DNA of 64,000 nucleotides from Sporosarcina limicola (lineage in GTDB: Bacteria > Bacillota > Bacilli > Bacillales_A > Planococcaceae): NCBI RefSeq assembly GCF_014873855.1, contig NZ_JADBEL010000013.1:52201-116200 (forward strand), written 5' to 3'. Shown piece by piece: positions 15,436 to 24,808 of this stretch. A model generated the notes under the pieces. That model saw only the letters and a list, made by a program, of their open reading frames with translations. It made no database searches and was not told the DNA's origin. Positions within the stretch are counted from its first letter, which is position 1, and every line of letters begins with the position of its first letter. The position numbers and the translations under genes were made by a program.

Positions 15436-16440
15436 TCATTTCAACATTTCTTTGGCAATCAATTCATAAGACTTTAGTTTGTCCTGGAAATCATACGCAA
15501 TTATGACAAGCATTACTTCATTCGCACCGTATTCTTCTGCTAGTTTTTCGATTTGTGCCCGTACCATTTTTGGTGTACCGACAATCATCCGTTTGCGGTT
15601 TTCAATGACACGCAACTGTTCATAGGGACTGTATGGATGATTTTTTGCTTTTTCAGGTGATGGTGTCCCTTTCGAAGGCATTCCCTGTTCTAACATGAGC
15701 ATCGATAAATCAAGCGATGAAATAATACGTTCCGCCTCTTCTTCCGTTTCTGCACAAGCGAAGAAAATGGCTACCGCTTGCTCAGGCTGTTGCAAATAGG
15801 CTGAAGGTTGGAATCTTTCTTGATAGCGGGCCGCATATGATGGGCCCCCTTCTCCATTGATGAATTGTGCAAACATATAAGGCAAACCTTTTTCCGCCGC
15901 AAGAAGGCCCGAATTCGGACTTGAACCAAGCATCCAGACAGGCGAAACGCTATCTGATACAGGCGTAGCTTTCAATCCTGCATAGGGGTGATTTGTCGGT
16001 ACATTATCATTCAAATACATGAGTAGATCATCTACTTGTTGTGGGAATTTATTAGTATCTCTGTATTCCCCATCGTGTAAAGCGTAGGTTGCACGAGGCA
16101 TTCCACCCGGTGCACGGCCAATACCTGCGTCAATTCTTCCCGGATAAAGTGCCTCCAATAGTTTGAAGTTCTCGGCAACTTTATAGGCCGAATAATGGGG
16201 CAGCATCACGCCGCCCGAGCCAATACGAATCGTAGAGGTAACAGCTGCAAGATGTGCTATTAAGATTTCCGGTGATGAGCCCGCAAGTGTCGTCGCATCA
16301 TGGTGTTCCGAGACCCAAAATCTCGTATAACCCCACTCTTCCGCTTTGCGCGCGAGTTCTGCTGTGTTTTTTAATGATTCAACTGCATTGCTTCCTTCGG
16401 ATATCGGTGACTGATCTAAAATGCTTAATTTGATGGACAT
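15436..16440 (-). CDS. Luciferase-like flavin monooxygenase (LLM, MsnO8/YtmO-like group)
   Basis: A protein of 334 residues with the bacterial luciferase-like barrel: SILDQSPISEGSNA, FWVSEHHDATTLAGSSPEIL, RIGSGGVMLPHYSAYKVAEN, YPGRIDAGIGRAPGG and a C-terminal IVGTPKMVRAQIEKLAEEYG. These proteins use reduced flavin; the substrate here is unknown. The start MSIKLSILDQ (16440) follows ATAGGAGGATTCAGA; an in-frame GTG six codons upstream overlaps the site. Confidence 0.85.
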   Translation of the reverse strand: MSIKLSILDQSPISEGSNAVESLKNTAELARKAEEWGYTRFWVSEHHDATTLAGSSPEILIAHLAAVTSTIRIGSGGVMLPHYSAYKVAENFKLLEALYPGRIDAGIGRAPGGMPRATYALHDGEYRDTNKFPQQVDDLLMYLNDNVPTNHPYAGLKATPVSDSVSPVWMLGSSPNSGLLAAEKGLPYMFAQFINGEGGPSYAARYQERFQPSAYLQQPEQAVAIFFACAETEEEAERIISSLDLSMLMLEQGMPSKGTPSPEKAKNHPYSPYEQLRVIENRKRMIVGTPKMVRAQIEKLAEEYGANEVMLVIIAYDFQDKLKSYELIAKEMLK

Positions 16441-16575
16441 TCTGAATCCTCCTATCACATTGACCCTATTCTACATGATGAGAATTATTTTCTCATCGGA
16501 CATGCTCATATGTCCCTGTTTCTTTTAAACTATTGCTATGGAATGACGATTACATAATGAAATCGGAGGTTGCCC

Positions 16576-17655
16576 ATGCCAAAAATCCTTTCTGTCAGTA
16601 CGTTTAAACCGCCCCACGAAGTGAAGCAAGAACAGGCTATAGAATTAACACGTTCACTTTTCAGTGAGAAATATAATGATATTGAACGGCTTTTGAAAGT
16701 TTTTCAAAACGGTGATATCGAGTCACGAAATGTATGTATGCCGCTCGAATGGTACGGAAATACGCATGACTTTGAAGAAAGAAATACGTTATATATTCAA
16801 CATGCAGTGGACTTTGGTGTCGAGGCTGTACTGTCTTGCCTTCAAGGTGACGGGATGCTTGATACATCGATTACTCCTTCATCGATTGACGCGATTTTCT
16901 TCATTTCAAGTAGCGGAATTTCCACGCCGAGTATCGAGGCACGGATTATGAACAGGCTCGCTTTCCAGGATGATACGAAACGCATTCCGATTTGGGGGCT
17001 TGGTTGTGCTGGGGGAGCGGCTGGAATTAGTAGAGCATATGAATATTGCCTAGCCTTCCCTACAGCGAATGTCCTCGTCCTATCAATAGAATTATGTAGT
17101 TTAACGTTTCAAAAAGACGATTATTCCAAAAGTAATCTGGTCGGCGTCTCGTTATTTTCCGATGGAGTGGCTTGTGCGTTAATTGGAGGAGATGCCTCTG
17201 AGGTAGGTGTGAGAAAAGCTGTACCTTCAATCGTATCGACAACATCAAAACTAATGCCAAATTCGGAAGAGGTCATGGGATGGGATGTTAAAAGTAACGG
17301 CTTGTACGTTATTTTTTCAAAAAGTATTCCAGCTATTATTACGAATTGGCTTGGTCCGTTTGTTCATGAGTTCCTCGAAAAGCATGGACTTACGAAAGAT
17401 GATATTACTCATTTCGTTGCACATCCCGGCGGTAAAAAGGTACTTCAAGCGTATGAAAAAGCACTTGGATTTGATCAAATAAAAACTGAGATTTCACGTG
17501 AGGTTTTGCGCAACAATGGCAATATGTCCTCGCCAACGATTCTTTATGTTCTTGAACAGTTCATGACGAGAGAACCAGTTGCGGGTGAATATGGATTGAT
17601 GGCGGCACTTGGACCGGGCTTTTGCGGTGAACTATTATTGTTAAAATGGGAATGA
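16576..17655 (+). CDS. bpsA: Type III polyketide synthase (BpsA/BcsA-like)
   Basis: A protein of 359 residues with the chalcone-synthase catalytic set: Cys in IWGLGCAGGAAG, His in FVAHPGGKKVLQAY and Asn in NNGNMSSPTILYVLEQ. In B. subtilis BpsA makes alkylpyrones from fatty acyl-CoA and malonyl-CoA, and the next gene methylates them. ATG 16576 is 6 nt after CGGAGG; a TTG at 16570 adjoins the site and is rejected. The next gene starts 3 nt after the stop, so the pair is an operon. Confidence 0.88.
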   Translation: MPKILSVSTFKPPHEVKQEQAIELTRSLFSEKYNDIERLLKVFQNGDIESRNVCMPLEWYGNTHDFEERNTLYIQHAVDFGVEAVLSCLQGDGMLDTSITPSSIDAIFFISSSGISTPSIEARIMNRLAFQDDTKRIPIWGLGCAGGAAGISRAYEYCLAFPTANVLVLSIELCSLTFQKDDYSKSNLVGVSLFSDGVACALIGGDASEVGVRKAVPSIVSTTSKLMPNSEEVMGWDVKSNGLYVIFSKSIPAIITNWLGPFVHEFLEKHGLTKDDITHFVAHPGGKKVLQAYEKALGFDQIKTEISREVLRNNGNMSSPTILYVLEQFMTREPVAGEYGLMAALGPGFCGELLLLKWE

Positions 17656-17658
17656 GGT

Positions 17659-18198
17659 ATGTCAAAGATGATAGTTGCCATTGTTATTTCAATTATTGTT
17701 GTACAGCGGCTTATTGAACTCATTATCGCAAAACGTAATGAGAAATGGATGCTCAAGAACGGTGCCTTCGAAGTCGGTAAGAGCCATTACCCGGTGATGG
17801 TTGCCATGCATGTATCATTTTTTGTGACACTCTTTTTGGAAGTCACTATCCTTGACCGCCCCCTCTCTTCGCTATGGATTGCACTTTTCGGCATTTTTCT
17901 GTTGGCACAAATATTACGAATCTGGTGTCTTGCTTCCCTCGGTAAGTTCTGGAATACAAAAATTATTATCCTACCCGGAACTGATGTTGTACGTAAGGGC
18001 CCCTACCGATGGGTACGTCATCCAAATTATTTGATTGTGGCTACCGAGTTACTCGTCCTACCATTACTGTTTAGCGCCTACTTCGCTGCCATTATCTATT
18101 CACTCCTTAACCTATGGATGCTGTCCGTGCGCATTCCTGCCGAAGAGAAGGCCCTGAAGGAACTGACGAACTATAAGGAGAAATTCTTGTTGGAATGA
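17659..18198 (+). CDS. bpsB: Isoprenylcysteine carboxyl methyltransferase-like protein (BpsB)
   Basis: A protein of 179 residues with several membrane segments and the ICMT/phospholipid-methyltransferase signature GPYRWVRHPNYLIVATELLV (about 114-133) followed by EEKALKELTNYKEKF. It would O-methylate alkylpyrones made by BpsA. The C terminus stops shortly after YKEKFLLE, where the structured-RNA-like sequence begins; homologs usually continue a few residues, so the tail may be trimmed. Confidence 0.82.
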   Translation: MSKMIVAIVISIIVVQRLIELIIAKRNEKWMLKNGAFEVGKSHYPVMVAMHVSFFVTLFLEVTILDRPLSSLWIALFGIFLLAQILRIWCLASLGKFWNTKIIILPGTDVVRKGPYRWVRHPNYLIVATELLVLPLLFSAYFAAIIYSLLNLWMLSVRIPAEEKALKELTNYKEKFLLE

Positions 18199-18385
18199 TA
18201 ACCGACGTGAGCTCGACCAGCGAATAACAAAACTTCCTTGCAACCGTGGGCTATACGTAGAATCACCTAGCGATTTGAGACACATATAAAACACCAACTT
18301 TAGGTTACCTTGCCGTTTAAATGGCAAGGCAGCCTAAAGATGGAACGCTGTGTTCCTAACGAGAACTACATCAAGAAGAAACTGG
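18199..18385 (+). other. Structured RNA-like sequence, possible group II intron 5' fragment
   Basis: Not coding. It contains GTGAGCTCGACCAGCG near the left end and a nested stem: TTTAGG (18299-18304) with CCTAAA (18333-18338), enclosing CCTTGCC (18308-18314) with GGCAAGG (18323-18329). Wording and style recall domain I of bacterial group II introns, but I cannot confirm it. No reverse transcriptase is present. Confidence 0.4.
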
Positions 18386-18452
18386 TTGATTTTAGTTAAT
18401 TAACACTTGTGATATGCTATAGTAGTAAAGAGTACTATATAAGGAGCATATT

Positions 18453-18803
18453 ATGATTAAAGGAATTGGACTTGATGTAGTTGAAATCGAAAGAATGGAC
18501 AATACAAATATTTCAAAAAAAGTATTTTTGAAAAGCGAGATAAACTGGGCCAATGAAAATCCAATAAACCTTGCTATTCTTTGGTGTATCAAAGAAGCTA
18601 TAGTAAAAGCTTTAGGAACAGGATTTCAAAAGAATATTTTGTGGAAAGATATTGAAGTATTACCTATTGGAAATACTTTTGTTATTAAATTTTCTCAGAA
18701 AACGATAAATCACTTCAATATTGAACGGGATTTGTTTCATGTCTCAGTTACGAAGAGTGACAACATAGTAATAGCTAATGTAATTTGGGAATCGGCAAGT
18801 TAG
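18453..18803 (+). CDS. AcpS-type phosphopantetheinyl transferase
   Basis: A protein of 116 residues, normal AcpS length. Key motifs: GIGLDVVEIERM (metal-binding Asp) and WCIKEAIVKALGTG (Glu of the KEAxxKAxGTG motif), then WKDIEV. AcpS moves 4'-phosphopantetheine from CoA to the serine of acyl carrier proteins. AAGGAGCATATT precedes the ATG and a TATGCTATAGT box lies upstream. Since the housekeeping acpS normally sits elsewhere, this copy probably serves the cluster ACP at 26176-26427. Its sequence is AT-richer than bpsAB. Confidence 0.83.
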   Translation: MIKGIGLDVVEIERMDNTNISKKVFLKSEINWANENPINLAILWCIKEAIVKALGTGFQKNILWKDIEVLPIGNTFVIKFSQKTINHFNIERDLFHVSVTKSDNIVIANVIWESAS

Positions 18804-18880
18804 TTGATTGTTACTCACTCTACTTATGGGAAAATAAGTTGGTACTAAAAACCATCATAGTAAACAAGCCAATAACTACC

Positions 18881-19036
18881 TATAACCAGATTAACGAAAT
18901 TTCACCTAGAGGTGGCCGTGGTGAAGCAAAGCAACTGGAAAACTCATGTCGTAGCAAAGGGGACGATAAGAAGGGTGAGGCATCTATACACTTCACTTTA
19001 CAGGAACGAAATCTATGGATATCATTTCCTATATCC
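18881..19036 (+). other. Structured RNA-like sequence, possible second group II intron fragment
   Basis: Not coding. GC-richer than its flanks, with CACCTAGAGGTGGCCGTGG and CTCATGTCGTAGCAAAGGGG, which look like ribozyme domain sequence. With the fragment at 18199-18385 it brackets the acpS-like gene. No intron ORF follows; the antiporter gene is on the other strand. Confidence 0.35.
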
Positions 19037-19122
19037 TAAAATACTAGCAATAATAATTTCCCTCTTAATTGATTTCTCTGGTTACTAAATCATCCGTGAT
19101 TGGATTCAGGCTTAAAATAGAT

Positions 19123-20418
19123 TTAATTTTTTTGTGTCAAGGATGTTGGCTTAGACCCATTTTTTTGCAGGATTCGTGATTCTTTTGTTAATGAATAATT
19201 ATACAATGGCATAGCTGCGGCTGTAGTGATAACTGAAATAATAATTAGTAAAGCAAAGACTTCCTCGGAAATTATTCCAGTGGATAACCCAACGTTAGCT
19301 AAAATGAGTTCCATTAGTCCCTTTGCATTCATTAAACTTCCGACAGAAGATGAGGTTCGCCAAGAATATCCCATTGCCCTCATAGTTAAGGTGCATGCTC
19401 CATATTTACTTATAAAACAAGCAATTGTTAGGATAATTATTATTGAAATAATAGAAGGGTTCATCAACCCTATAAATTGTGTTTTTAACCCGGAATAGGC
19501 AAAGAATATAGGTAAAAGAAAAACTTTAACCATAGGTTCCATACTTGCAATCAGCTTTTTCTGAAATAACTTCTTCCGTGGCATACACACTCCTAAAACA
19601 AAACCACCGAAAACTGCATATAGGCCTAAAACTTCCGTGGAAATGGCATACAGCAATATTAAGGAGAGAATTGTTGCAAATAAAACTGGAGGTAAGGATT
19701 CATTATCTTTAATTGCATTCTGAAACTTGGTGGTAATCATCCATTGAATGATTGGTCGAATAATGAAGTATCCAACTATCACCAAGAGAAGTAAACCAAA
19801 AAATGTGAACAAAACAGAGCCATAACCATTTGCTTTATGTAAAGCTAAAACAACAGCTAATAAAATCCAACAAAAAACATCAATTATACTTGCGGAAAAA
19901 AGAGCTAGAGTTCCCACTTTTGTATGGGTTATTCCTTTTTCTTCAAGAATCCTTGTTAGCATTGGAAATGCTGTCATTGCTACAGCTGTTCCGATAAATA
20001 ATGAAAAGACTAAAGAGTTACTATTCACCACGAAATTACCATATAAGAGGAAAGCAACTAAAAATCCAGTAATAGCAGCTGGAAAAAAACCAGCTATAGA
20101 AAGAAAAAAAGTATGCCTAGCTACGCTTTTCTCTAATTTCGAGAAATCAATCTCAAGACCAACTATAAACATATAAAAGGCAAGAGCTATTATGCTTAAA
20201 ACAAAAAGTATCGAAATGGTTTCATTATTAAAAATTTGTCCTTGTATATCTGGAAGTAAATATCCGAAAAAAGTCGGTCCTAGGAAAATTCCAGATATCA
20301 TCTCACCAACGACTCTGGGTTGACCTACTTTTTGAGCCATTGAGCCAAACAATTGAGCTAGTAATATAATCATGATTAAACCTACAGTAATATTTAGAAA
20401 CAATTCAATTTGTCCCAT
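19123..20418 (-). CDS. CPA2-family cation/proton antiporter
   Basis: A protein of 431 residues with about 12 membrane segments. It starts MGQIELFLNITVGLIMIILL and carries the Na/H-exchanger marks GQPRVVGEMISGIFLGPTFF, IALAFYMFIVGLEIDFSKLE and the T-rich segment AVAMTAFPMLTRILEEKG. AAAAGGAGCG precedes the start. It is the last gene of the fatty-acyl cluster, 14 bp after the desaturase, so it may handle ions or help resistance to the product; the family itself only exchanges cations for protons. Confidence 0.85.
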   Translation of the reverse strand: MGQIELFLNITVGLIMIILLAQLFGSMAQKVGQPRVVGEMISGIFLGPTFFGYLLPDIQGQIFNNETISILFVLSIIALAFYMFIVGLEIDFSKLEKSVARHTFFLSIAGFFPAAITGFLVAFLLYGNFVVNSNSLVFSLFIGTAVAMTAFPMLTRILEEKGITHTKVGTLALFSASIIDVFCWILLAVVLALHKANGYGSVLFTFFGLLLLVIVGYFIIRPIIQWMITTKFQNAIKDNESLPPVLFATILSLILLYAISTEVLGLYAVFGGFVLGVCMPRKKLFQKKLIASMEPMVKVFLLPIFFAYSGLKTQFIGLMNPSIISIIIILTIACFISKYGACTLTMRAMGYSWRTSSSVGSLMNAKGLMELILANVGLSTGIISEEVFALLIIISVITTAAAMPLYNYSLTKESRILQKNGSKPTSLTQKN

Positions 20419-20432
20419 TGTTACGCTCCTTT

Positions 20433-21482
20433 TTAATCCAAGTATTCTGCCAGTAATGTATTTGCTAGATTACCTGTGCGAGGATCTATTAATTTGGTTT
20501 CGGTCTTATAAAATCTAGGAGTGCTATATACCATCTTTAATGCTTTCCAGTGAGACATTTGCTGATATTTGTCCGGCCACCTTTCTAAAATTAGTTTCTG
20601 GACAAGTGGAGCATATTTTGGATTTAATTCAGGAAACAAATGATGTTCTACATGAAAATTATTGTGAAGATGAAACGCTTCTAACAATTTAAAACTTCTA
20701 ACAGTTAAAGAATTTACTAAAGGATCGTTTACTTTATTTGTTGAAGGACTTAGAAAATGATTGGTTGCAATATACCCCATCATTAAAAAGTTACTTATCG
20801 CCAAAGGAATTAGCCATAAAAAAATTAAATATTTAGGATTTAAGAGAAGTAGGATGGCCGGCCAACCTATCATAGTGATAAGGTGAAAAATCTTCGTGTA
20901 CAAATGTTCTTTTTTACTCTTAAATAAACCAGGTGTTTTAAATATCATTAACATTGTATGGAAGGAAAACCAATAGAGCAGAAAAAAGTAACTACGTTTA
21001 TAATTCGAACCTGGAGTTAATTTCTGTAGTTTTTGCATAGTAGTGCTCTTTTGGAAAAGAATAACAGGACCAAAACAATCAGGATCTTCCATCCATTTTT
21101 GTGTATGAGTATGATGTTTACGATTATGCCACGCTATCCAAACATTAGCGGACATTCCCCAATGAAACATACATAAAGTACCAAAAAAAAATATTTTCTT
21201 TTTTCCTTTTACAACTGTGCCGTGAATAATTTCGTGTCCTAAAAAGCTTAATATCCCCATACTTTGCCCTATAAGCAACGATAGTAAGAAATAGAGAATA
21301 AGATTGTCCGAAGAAAAAATACAAAAGAACCCTGTTGCAATGATTAACATATGCAAATAAAACCAACCAATTCTTTTAGGTGAACGTTTAAATGCCTCTT
21401 TTGGCAATAATCGTCTCAATTCTCTTGCATAATCTTTTTTGGACATTAAATTAATAATCATTTTATGTTCTTTGATAATCAA
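20433..21482 (-). CDS. Membrane fatty acid desaturase
   Basis: A protein of 349 residues with all three histidine boxes: GHEIIHGTV (HxxxH), WHNRKHHTHTQ (HxxxHH) and NFHVEHHLFPELNP (HxxHH), plus paired hydrophobic segments. Such di-iron enzymes insert double bonds (or, in some clusters, triple bonds) into fatty acyl chains. A TTG start at 21482 is used because TGGAGGAATTAAG lies directly upstream. It is encoded between the acyl-AMP ligase and the antiporter, so the substrate is probably the ACP- or membrane-bound acyl chain of the cluster. Confidence 0.9.
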   Translation of the reverse strand: MIIKEHKMIINLMSKKDYARELRRLLPKEAFKRSPKRIGWFYLHMLIIATGFFCIFSSDNLILYFLLSLLIGQSMGILSFLGHEIIHGTVVKGKKKIFFFGTLCMFHWGMSANVWIAWHNRKHHTHTQKWMEDPDCFGPVILFQKSTTMQKLQKLTPGSNYKRSYFFLLYWFSFHTMLMIFKTPGLFKSKKEHLYTKIFHLITMIGWPAILLLLNPKYLIFLWLIPLAISNFLMMGYIATNHFLSPSTNKVNDPLVNSLTVRSFKLLEAFHLHNNFHVEHHLFPELNPKYAPLVQKLILERWPDKYQQMSHWKALKMVYSTPRFYKTETKLIDPRTGNLANTLLAEYLD

Positions 21483-21501
21483 CTTAATTCCTCCATTTCA
21501 T

Positions 21502-23238
21502 TTAAGATTCCACATTAATAATACTTAAATTGTTCTCTACTAGTAATGCTCTACATTTAAAATGTTGTTTCTTTCCACTTGACGTTTTCGGTATCTGTCC
21601 CTTTTTAACGAAAATAAAACTATTTATTGGAAGGTCTACTGATAAATTCATTCGACTTTTATTGTTAAGTATTTTAGCTTCTTCGGTAGTTCTGGCTTCA
21701 ATTAATGCTACAATATTACTACTATTGTTTAATGTTACTTCGAACACGGCAATCCTCCCCTCATCAATACCAAAACTTCGAGAAAGCTGAGTCTCTAAAT
21801 CATTAGCAAAATAATTCTCACCGTTCTTAATAATGATATTTTTTATTCTTTCAATCACATACAACTTTTTATTCCTGATAAAACCAATATCGCCAGTTTC
21901 CACAGCCCCATTAAATTCTTTTAATTCGAAATCTATTGATTCTTGAGTTATATATCCTAGTGCAACAGAATTACCTCTTACTACTACTTGTCCTATCGTT
22001 TCTTCGTGGTTTATTACTATACCTTCTTCATCGACAATATATACAAATTGACCTGATAGTGACTTACCTAAAGAAAAAGCTGTGAGGTATTGACCAGTGG
22101 TCGAGTAATTTTTTAGACTGTAGTCAAAAACTTCTTCGACTATTTTCACTTTTTTATTGAAAGCTATATTCTTTCGCTCAATCACTAGAAAATTTGCTTC
22201 AGCCTGAACGTCATCAAAAGTTACCCCCAAAGTATTTTCAGCAAGTCCATAAACAGGTGTCATTATACTGCTCTTATATCCATACCGTTTGAATTTTTCA
22301 TTGAATCTTGTTAGCGTATCAACATTAATAGGTTCAGATCCATTGTAAGCCACTTTCCAAGACGATAAATCTAAGTCAGTTAGCTTATCATCCTTAATTA
22401 AGTCGCAGCAATAACTATATGCAAAATTAGGGGCTGGACTAAGTGTACATTTAAACTGATCAATAGCTTCTAACCATCTAAGAGGCTTTCTTAAAAAGTT
22501 ATATGGAGACATCAGAACTAAAGAATAGTTATTATATAAGCAGAATATCTCTGCACCTACAAGCCCCATATCATGATAGAGAGGTAACCATGAACACCCA
22601 AATTCCCCTTTTGTTAGCCGTGAGGCTTCTGTAATTCCTGAAACATTATGAATAACATTTCTATGTGAAATTGCAACTCCTTTACTTTTACCGGTAGAAG
22701 CACTTGTTAATTGTATATAAGCAATATCATTCGAAGACGGAACAAAATCGCTCATTCTATTTAATGGACTTTCAATTTCTATGTTCTGAGAAGAAATATC
22801 TAAATGATCAAATAAAATTACTCTGAGCGATTTTGGAAGCTGTTCAATAGATAATGATTCATCATCGCCTATTACTAATACGGAATTTTTTTCAAATCTT
22901 AAATGCCACTCTTTGATACGTTCCAGTAATACTTCCTTTCCACTTAAAGCTTTTATAGCTGGTAATATTAAAGGTATAAAACCTTTAGAGATAGCACCGT
23001 AAAAACAGGTTAAAATCTCTTTTGGTGTAGTAAGATATAGTAAGCAGACGGAACGTGTTACCACTGCTTGCTCGTTTAAATATGAACCGAACTTAAAGGC
23101 GTTTTTTACAAGTGTGCTATAGCTTTCAAATTCAAATTCCTTATTGTTGAAAAAATGATGACCCTTTATTTTTTCATCTTTAAGGTTAAATAGTAAATCA
23201 TTAATCAAGAGATTTTCCTTAGTTTTCAATTCAGACAT
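21502..23238 (-). CDS. Acyl-AMP ligase (FAAL-like)
   Basis: A protein of 578 residues of the AMP-binding family: P-loop YIQLTSASTGKSKGVAISHR, YGLAENTLGVTFDD, ETGDIGFIRNKKLYVIERIK and the C-terminal lysine region IPKTSSGKKQHF. FAAL enzymes activate a fatty acid as acyl-AMP and load it on an ACP rather than CoA; an ACP is encoded in the same operon. The start is uncertain: ATG 23238 is far (14 nt) from AGGAG, and a GTG at 23253 overlaps the site. Confidence 0.83.
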   Translation of the reverse strand: MSELKTKENLLINDLLFNLKDEKIKGHHFFNNKEFEFESYSTLVKNAFKFGSYLNEQAVVTRSVCLLYLTTPKEILTCFYGAISKGFIPLILPAIKALSGKEVLLERIKEWHLRFEKNSVLVIGDDESLSIEQLPKSLRVILFDHLDISSQNIEIESPLNRMSDFVPSSNDIAYIQLTSASTGKSKGVAISHRNVIHNVSGITEASRLTKGEFGCSWLPLYHDMGLVGAEIFCLYNNYSLVLMSPYNFLRKPLRWLEAIDQFKCTLSPAPNFAYSYCCDLIKDDKLTDLDLSSWKVAYNGSEPINVDTLTRFNEKFKRYGYKSSIMTPVYGLAENTLGVTFDDVQAEANFLVIERKNIAFNKKVKIVEEVFDYSLKNYSTTGQYLTAFSLGKSLSGQFVYIVDEEGIVINHEETIGQVVVRGNSVALGYITQESIDFELKEFNGAVETGDIGFIRNKKLYVIERIKNIIIKNGENYFANDLETQLSRSFGIDEGRIAVFEVTLNNSSNIVALIEARTTEEAKILNNKSRMNLSVDLPINSFIFVKKGQIPKTSSGKKQHFKCRALLVENNLSIINVES

Positions 23239-23264
23239 AATCTGCTTTTCCACTCCTAATCAAC

Positions 23265-24050
23265 TTAATCTTTTTTATCTATTTTATTAAGAAAAGTCGA
23301 AACTGCTTTAATGACTTCTTTTGGTTGTTCCCATAAAGTTGAATGAGCAGAATGTTCAATTTCGATATATGTTGTATCTTTAATTAGTTTAATAAGTTTT
23401 TCAGAGCAAAACTTCGGATAAGAAATATCATACTCACCTCTAAGAATAAGAGTTGGAACACTTATACGAGAAAGGTCTGTCGCTTCTTGGTAGTTTGAGA
23501 TTGCTTTGATTTGGTCTTTTAATGTCTCAATATTATTAATGCCTTTTTTAGATGAACGGACATAAATATTGAGAAGTTTAGGATTTTGTTGGAACGTCAG
23601 CGGATGGAAACTCCAATACGATAACTGTTTCAACATAGCATCTACTCCGCAAGTTTCCAATATTTCCAACCATCCTTCGGTCATGAATATTCCTAATTGG
23701 TAAACATGAGCAGAGGAACCGATTAAACTCAGTGTTTTAATGTTAAGCAATTCACTAGTTGCTAAACGTTGAGCTATCCAAGAACCGAAAGAATAACCGA
23801 TTAAATGAGTAGGTTTTAGATCGAGCGTTTGTAACTGCGATAAGATTTTATCACTAAGCCATTCTAATGATTGGATAGGTTCATATGGAGAGAGCCCGTA
23901 ACCCGGATAGTCTATTAAAACAACTTCATAATCTTCTTTAAAGAAATTAACCATAGATTTCCAAACAGTGAAATCGCTTGCCAGAGGATTAAAAAAAATG
24001 ATTCTTTCAGGATTACCAGCGTTAATAATTTCACAATTTAATTCAAACAT
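23265..24050 (-). CDS. Alpha/beta hydrolase, candidate thioesterase
   Basis: A protein of 261 residues. Nucleophile elbow LIGYSFGSWIAQRL (GxSxG), acid in ILRGEYDISYP and histidine in IEHSAHSTLWEQPKEV, so the triad is complete. The oxyanion loop region reads FFNPLASDFTVWKSMV. In the operon it could release the finished acyl product from the ACP, or hydrolyse misloaded chains. No membrane or signal segment. AGAGGTGG precedes the ATG. Confidence 0.78.
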   Translation of the reverse strand: MFELNCEIINAGNPERIIFFNPLASDFTVWKSMVNFFKEDYEVVLIDYPGYGLSPYEPIQSLEWLSDKILSQLQTLDLKPTHLIGYSFGSWIAQRLATSELLNIKTLSLIGSSAHVYQLGIFMTEGWLEILETCGVDAMLKQLSYWSFHPLTFQQNPKLLNIYVRSSKKGINNIETLKDQIKAISNYQEATDLSRISVPTLILRGEYDISYPKFCSEKLIKLIKDTTYIEIEHSAHSTLWEQPKEVIKAVSTFLNKIDKKD

Positions 24051-24065
24051 CTATTTAACCACCTC

Positions 24066-24782
24066 TTATAAGTATAATTTGTAAGCCATTGATAAACCTC
24101 CATCGACTACTAATGATTGTCCGGTAATATGTTTAGATTTATCACATAGAAGGAATTGAATTGAATTAGCTACATCTACAGGTTCTGCAATTTTTTTTAA
24201 TGGTGTGAATTCTTTCATTAGTCTTCTCTCAGTTGGACGAGTCAAACTTTCAAAAAGTTGAGTATTAACAGCTCCAGGTACAACGCAATTCACTCGTATA
24301 TTTTTAGAGCTGAGTTCCATTGCTAAACTTTTAGTAAGACCTATCACTCCGGCTTTAGCGGCCGCATATGCTACACTATTCCCACTAGAACCATAAATAC
24401 TTGTAGAAGAAACTGTCACAATCGAAGAACCTTCTACCAAATAAGGTAAGCTAGCTTTAATCATATTGAAGACAATATGAAGATTATCTTGAACTTCTTT
24501 AGAAAACTTTACAGAATCCAATTCGTGAATAGGAGTGATATACCCTATTCCTGCAACAACGGCAATTCCTTTTATACTATATTCATTTGAAATCTCGGAT
24601 ATTTTTTTTTTTAACTGAGAATAGTTATTTAAATCCACCTTTTTTTCATAGCAATTCGTTATATCATGATTTTTAAAAAGATCGAAATTAAATACAGTTT
24701 CAACTTCTTTTTGCAAGAGGGAGACCAAGGATCTCCCAATCCCTGACTGCCCACCAGCAACAATAAAGCACTCTTTTGGCAT
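24066..24782 (-). CDS. Short-chain dehydrogenase/reductase
   Basis: A protein of 238 residues. Cofactor motif VAGGQSGIGRSL, then NLHI..IKASLPYLVEGSSI, catalytic Ser and YxxxK in VTVSSTSIYGSSGNSVAYAAAK, PGAVNTQLF and C-terminal GQSLVVDGGLS. It resembles 3-oxoacyl-ACP reductases (FabG-like) and may reduce a keto group on the ACP-bound chain. The start MPKECFIVAGG (24782) follows AAAGGAGACTAAGTTT; the upstream GTG (24806) precedes that site. Confidence 0.85.
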   Translation of the reverse strand: MPKECFIVAGGQSGIGRSLVSLLQKEVETVFNFDLFKNHDITNCYEKKVDLNNYSQLKKKISEISNEYSIKGIAVVAGIGYITPIHELDSVKFSKEVQDNLHIVFNMIKASLPYLVEGSSIVTVSSTSIYGSSGNSVAYAAAKAGVIGLTKSLAMELSSKNIRVNCVVPGAVNTQLFESLTRPTERRLMKEFTPLKKIAEPVDVANSIQFLLCDKSKHITGQSLVVDGGLSMAYKLYL

Positions 24783-24808
24783 AAACTTAGTCTCCTTTAT
24801 CTCCACTA

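Noticed and set aside
19037..19122. Group II intron reverse transcriptase after the ribozyme-like fragment
   Set aside because: No LtrA-like coding sequence; the next gene is the antiporter on the other strand.
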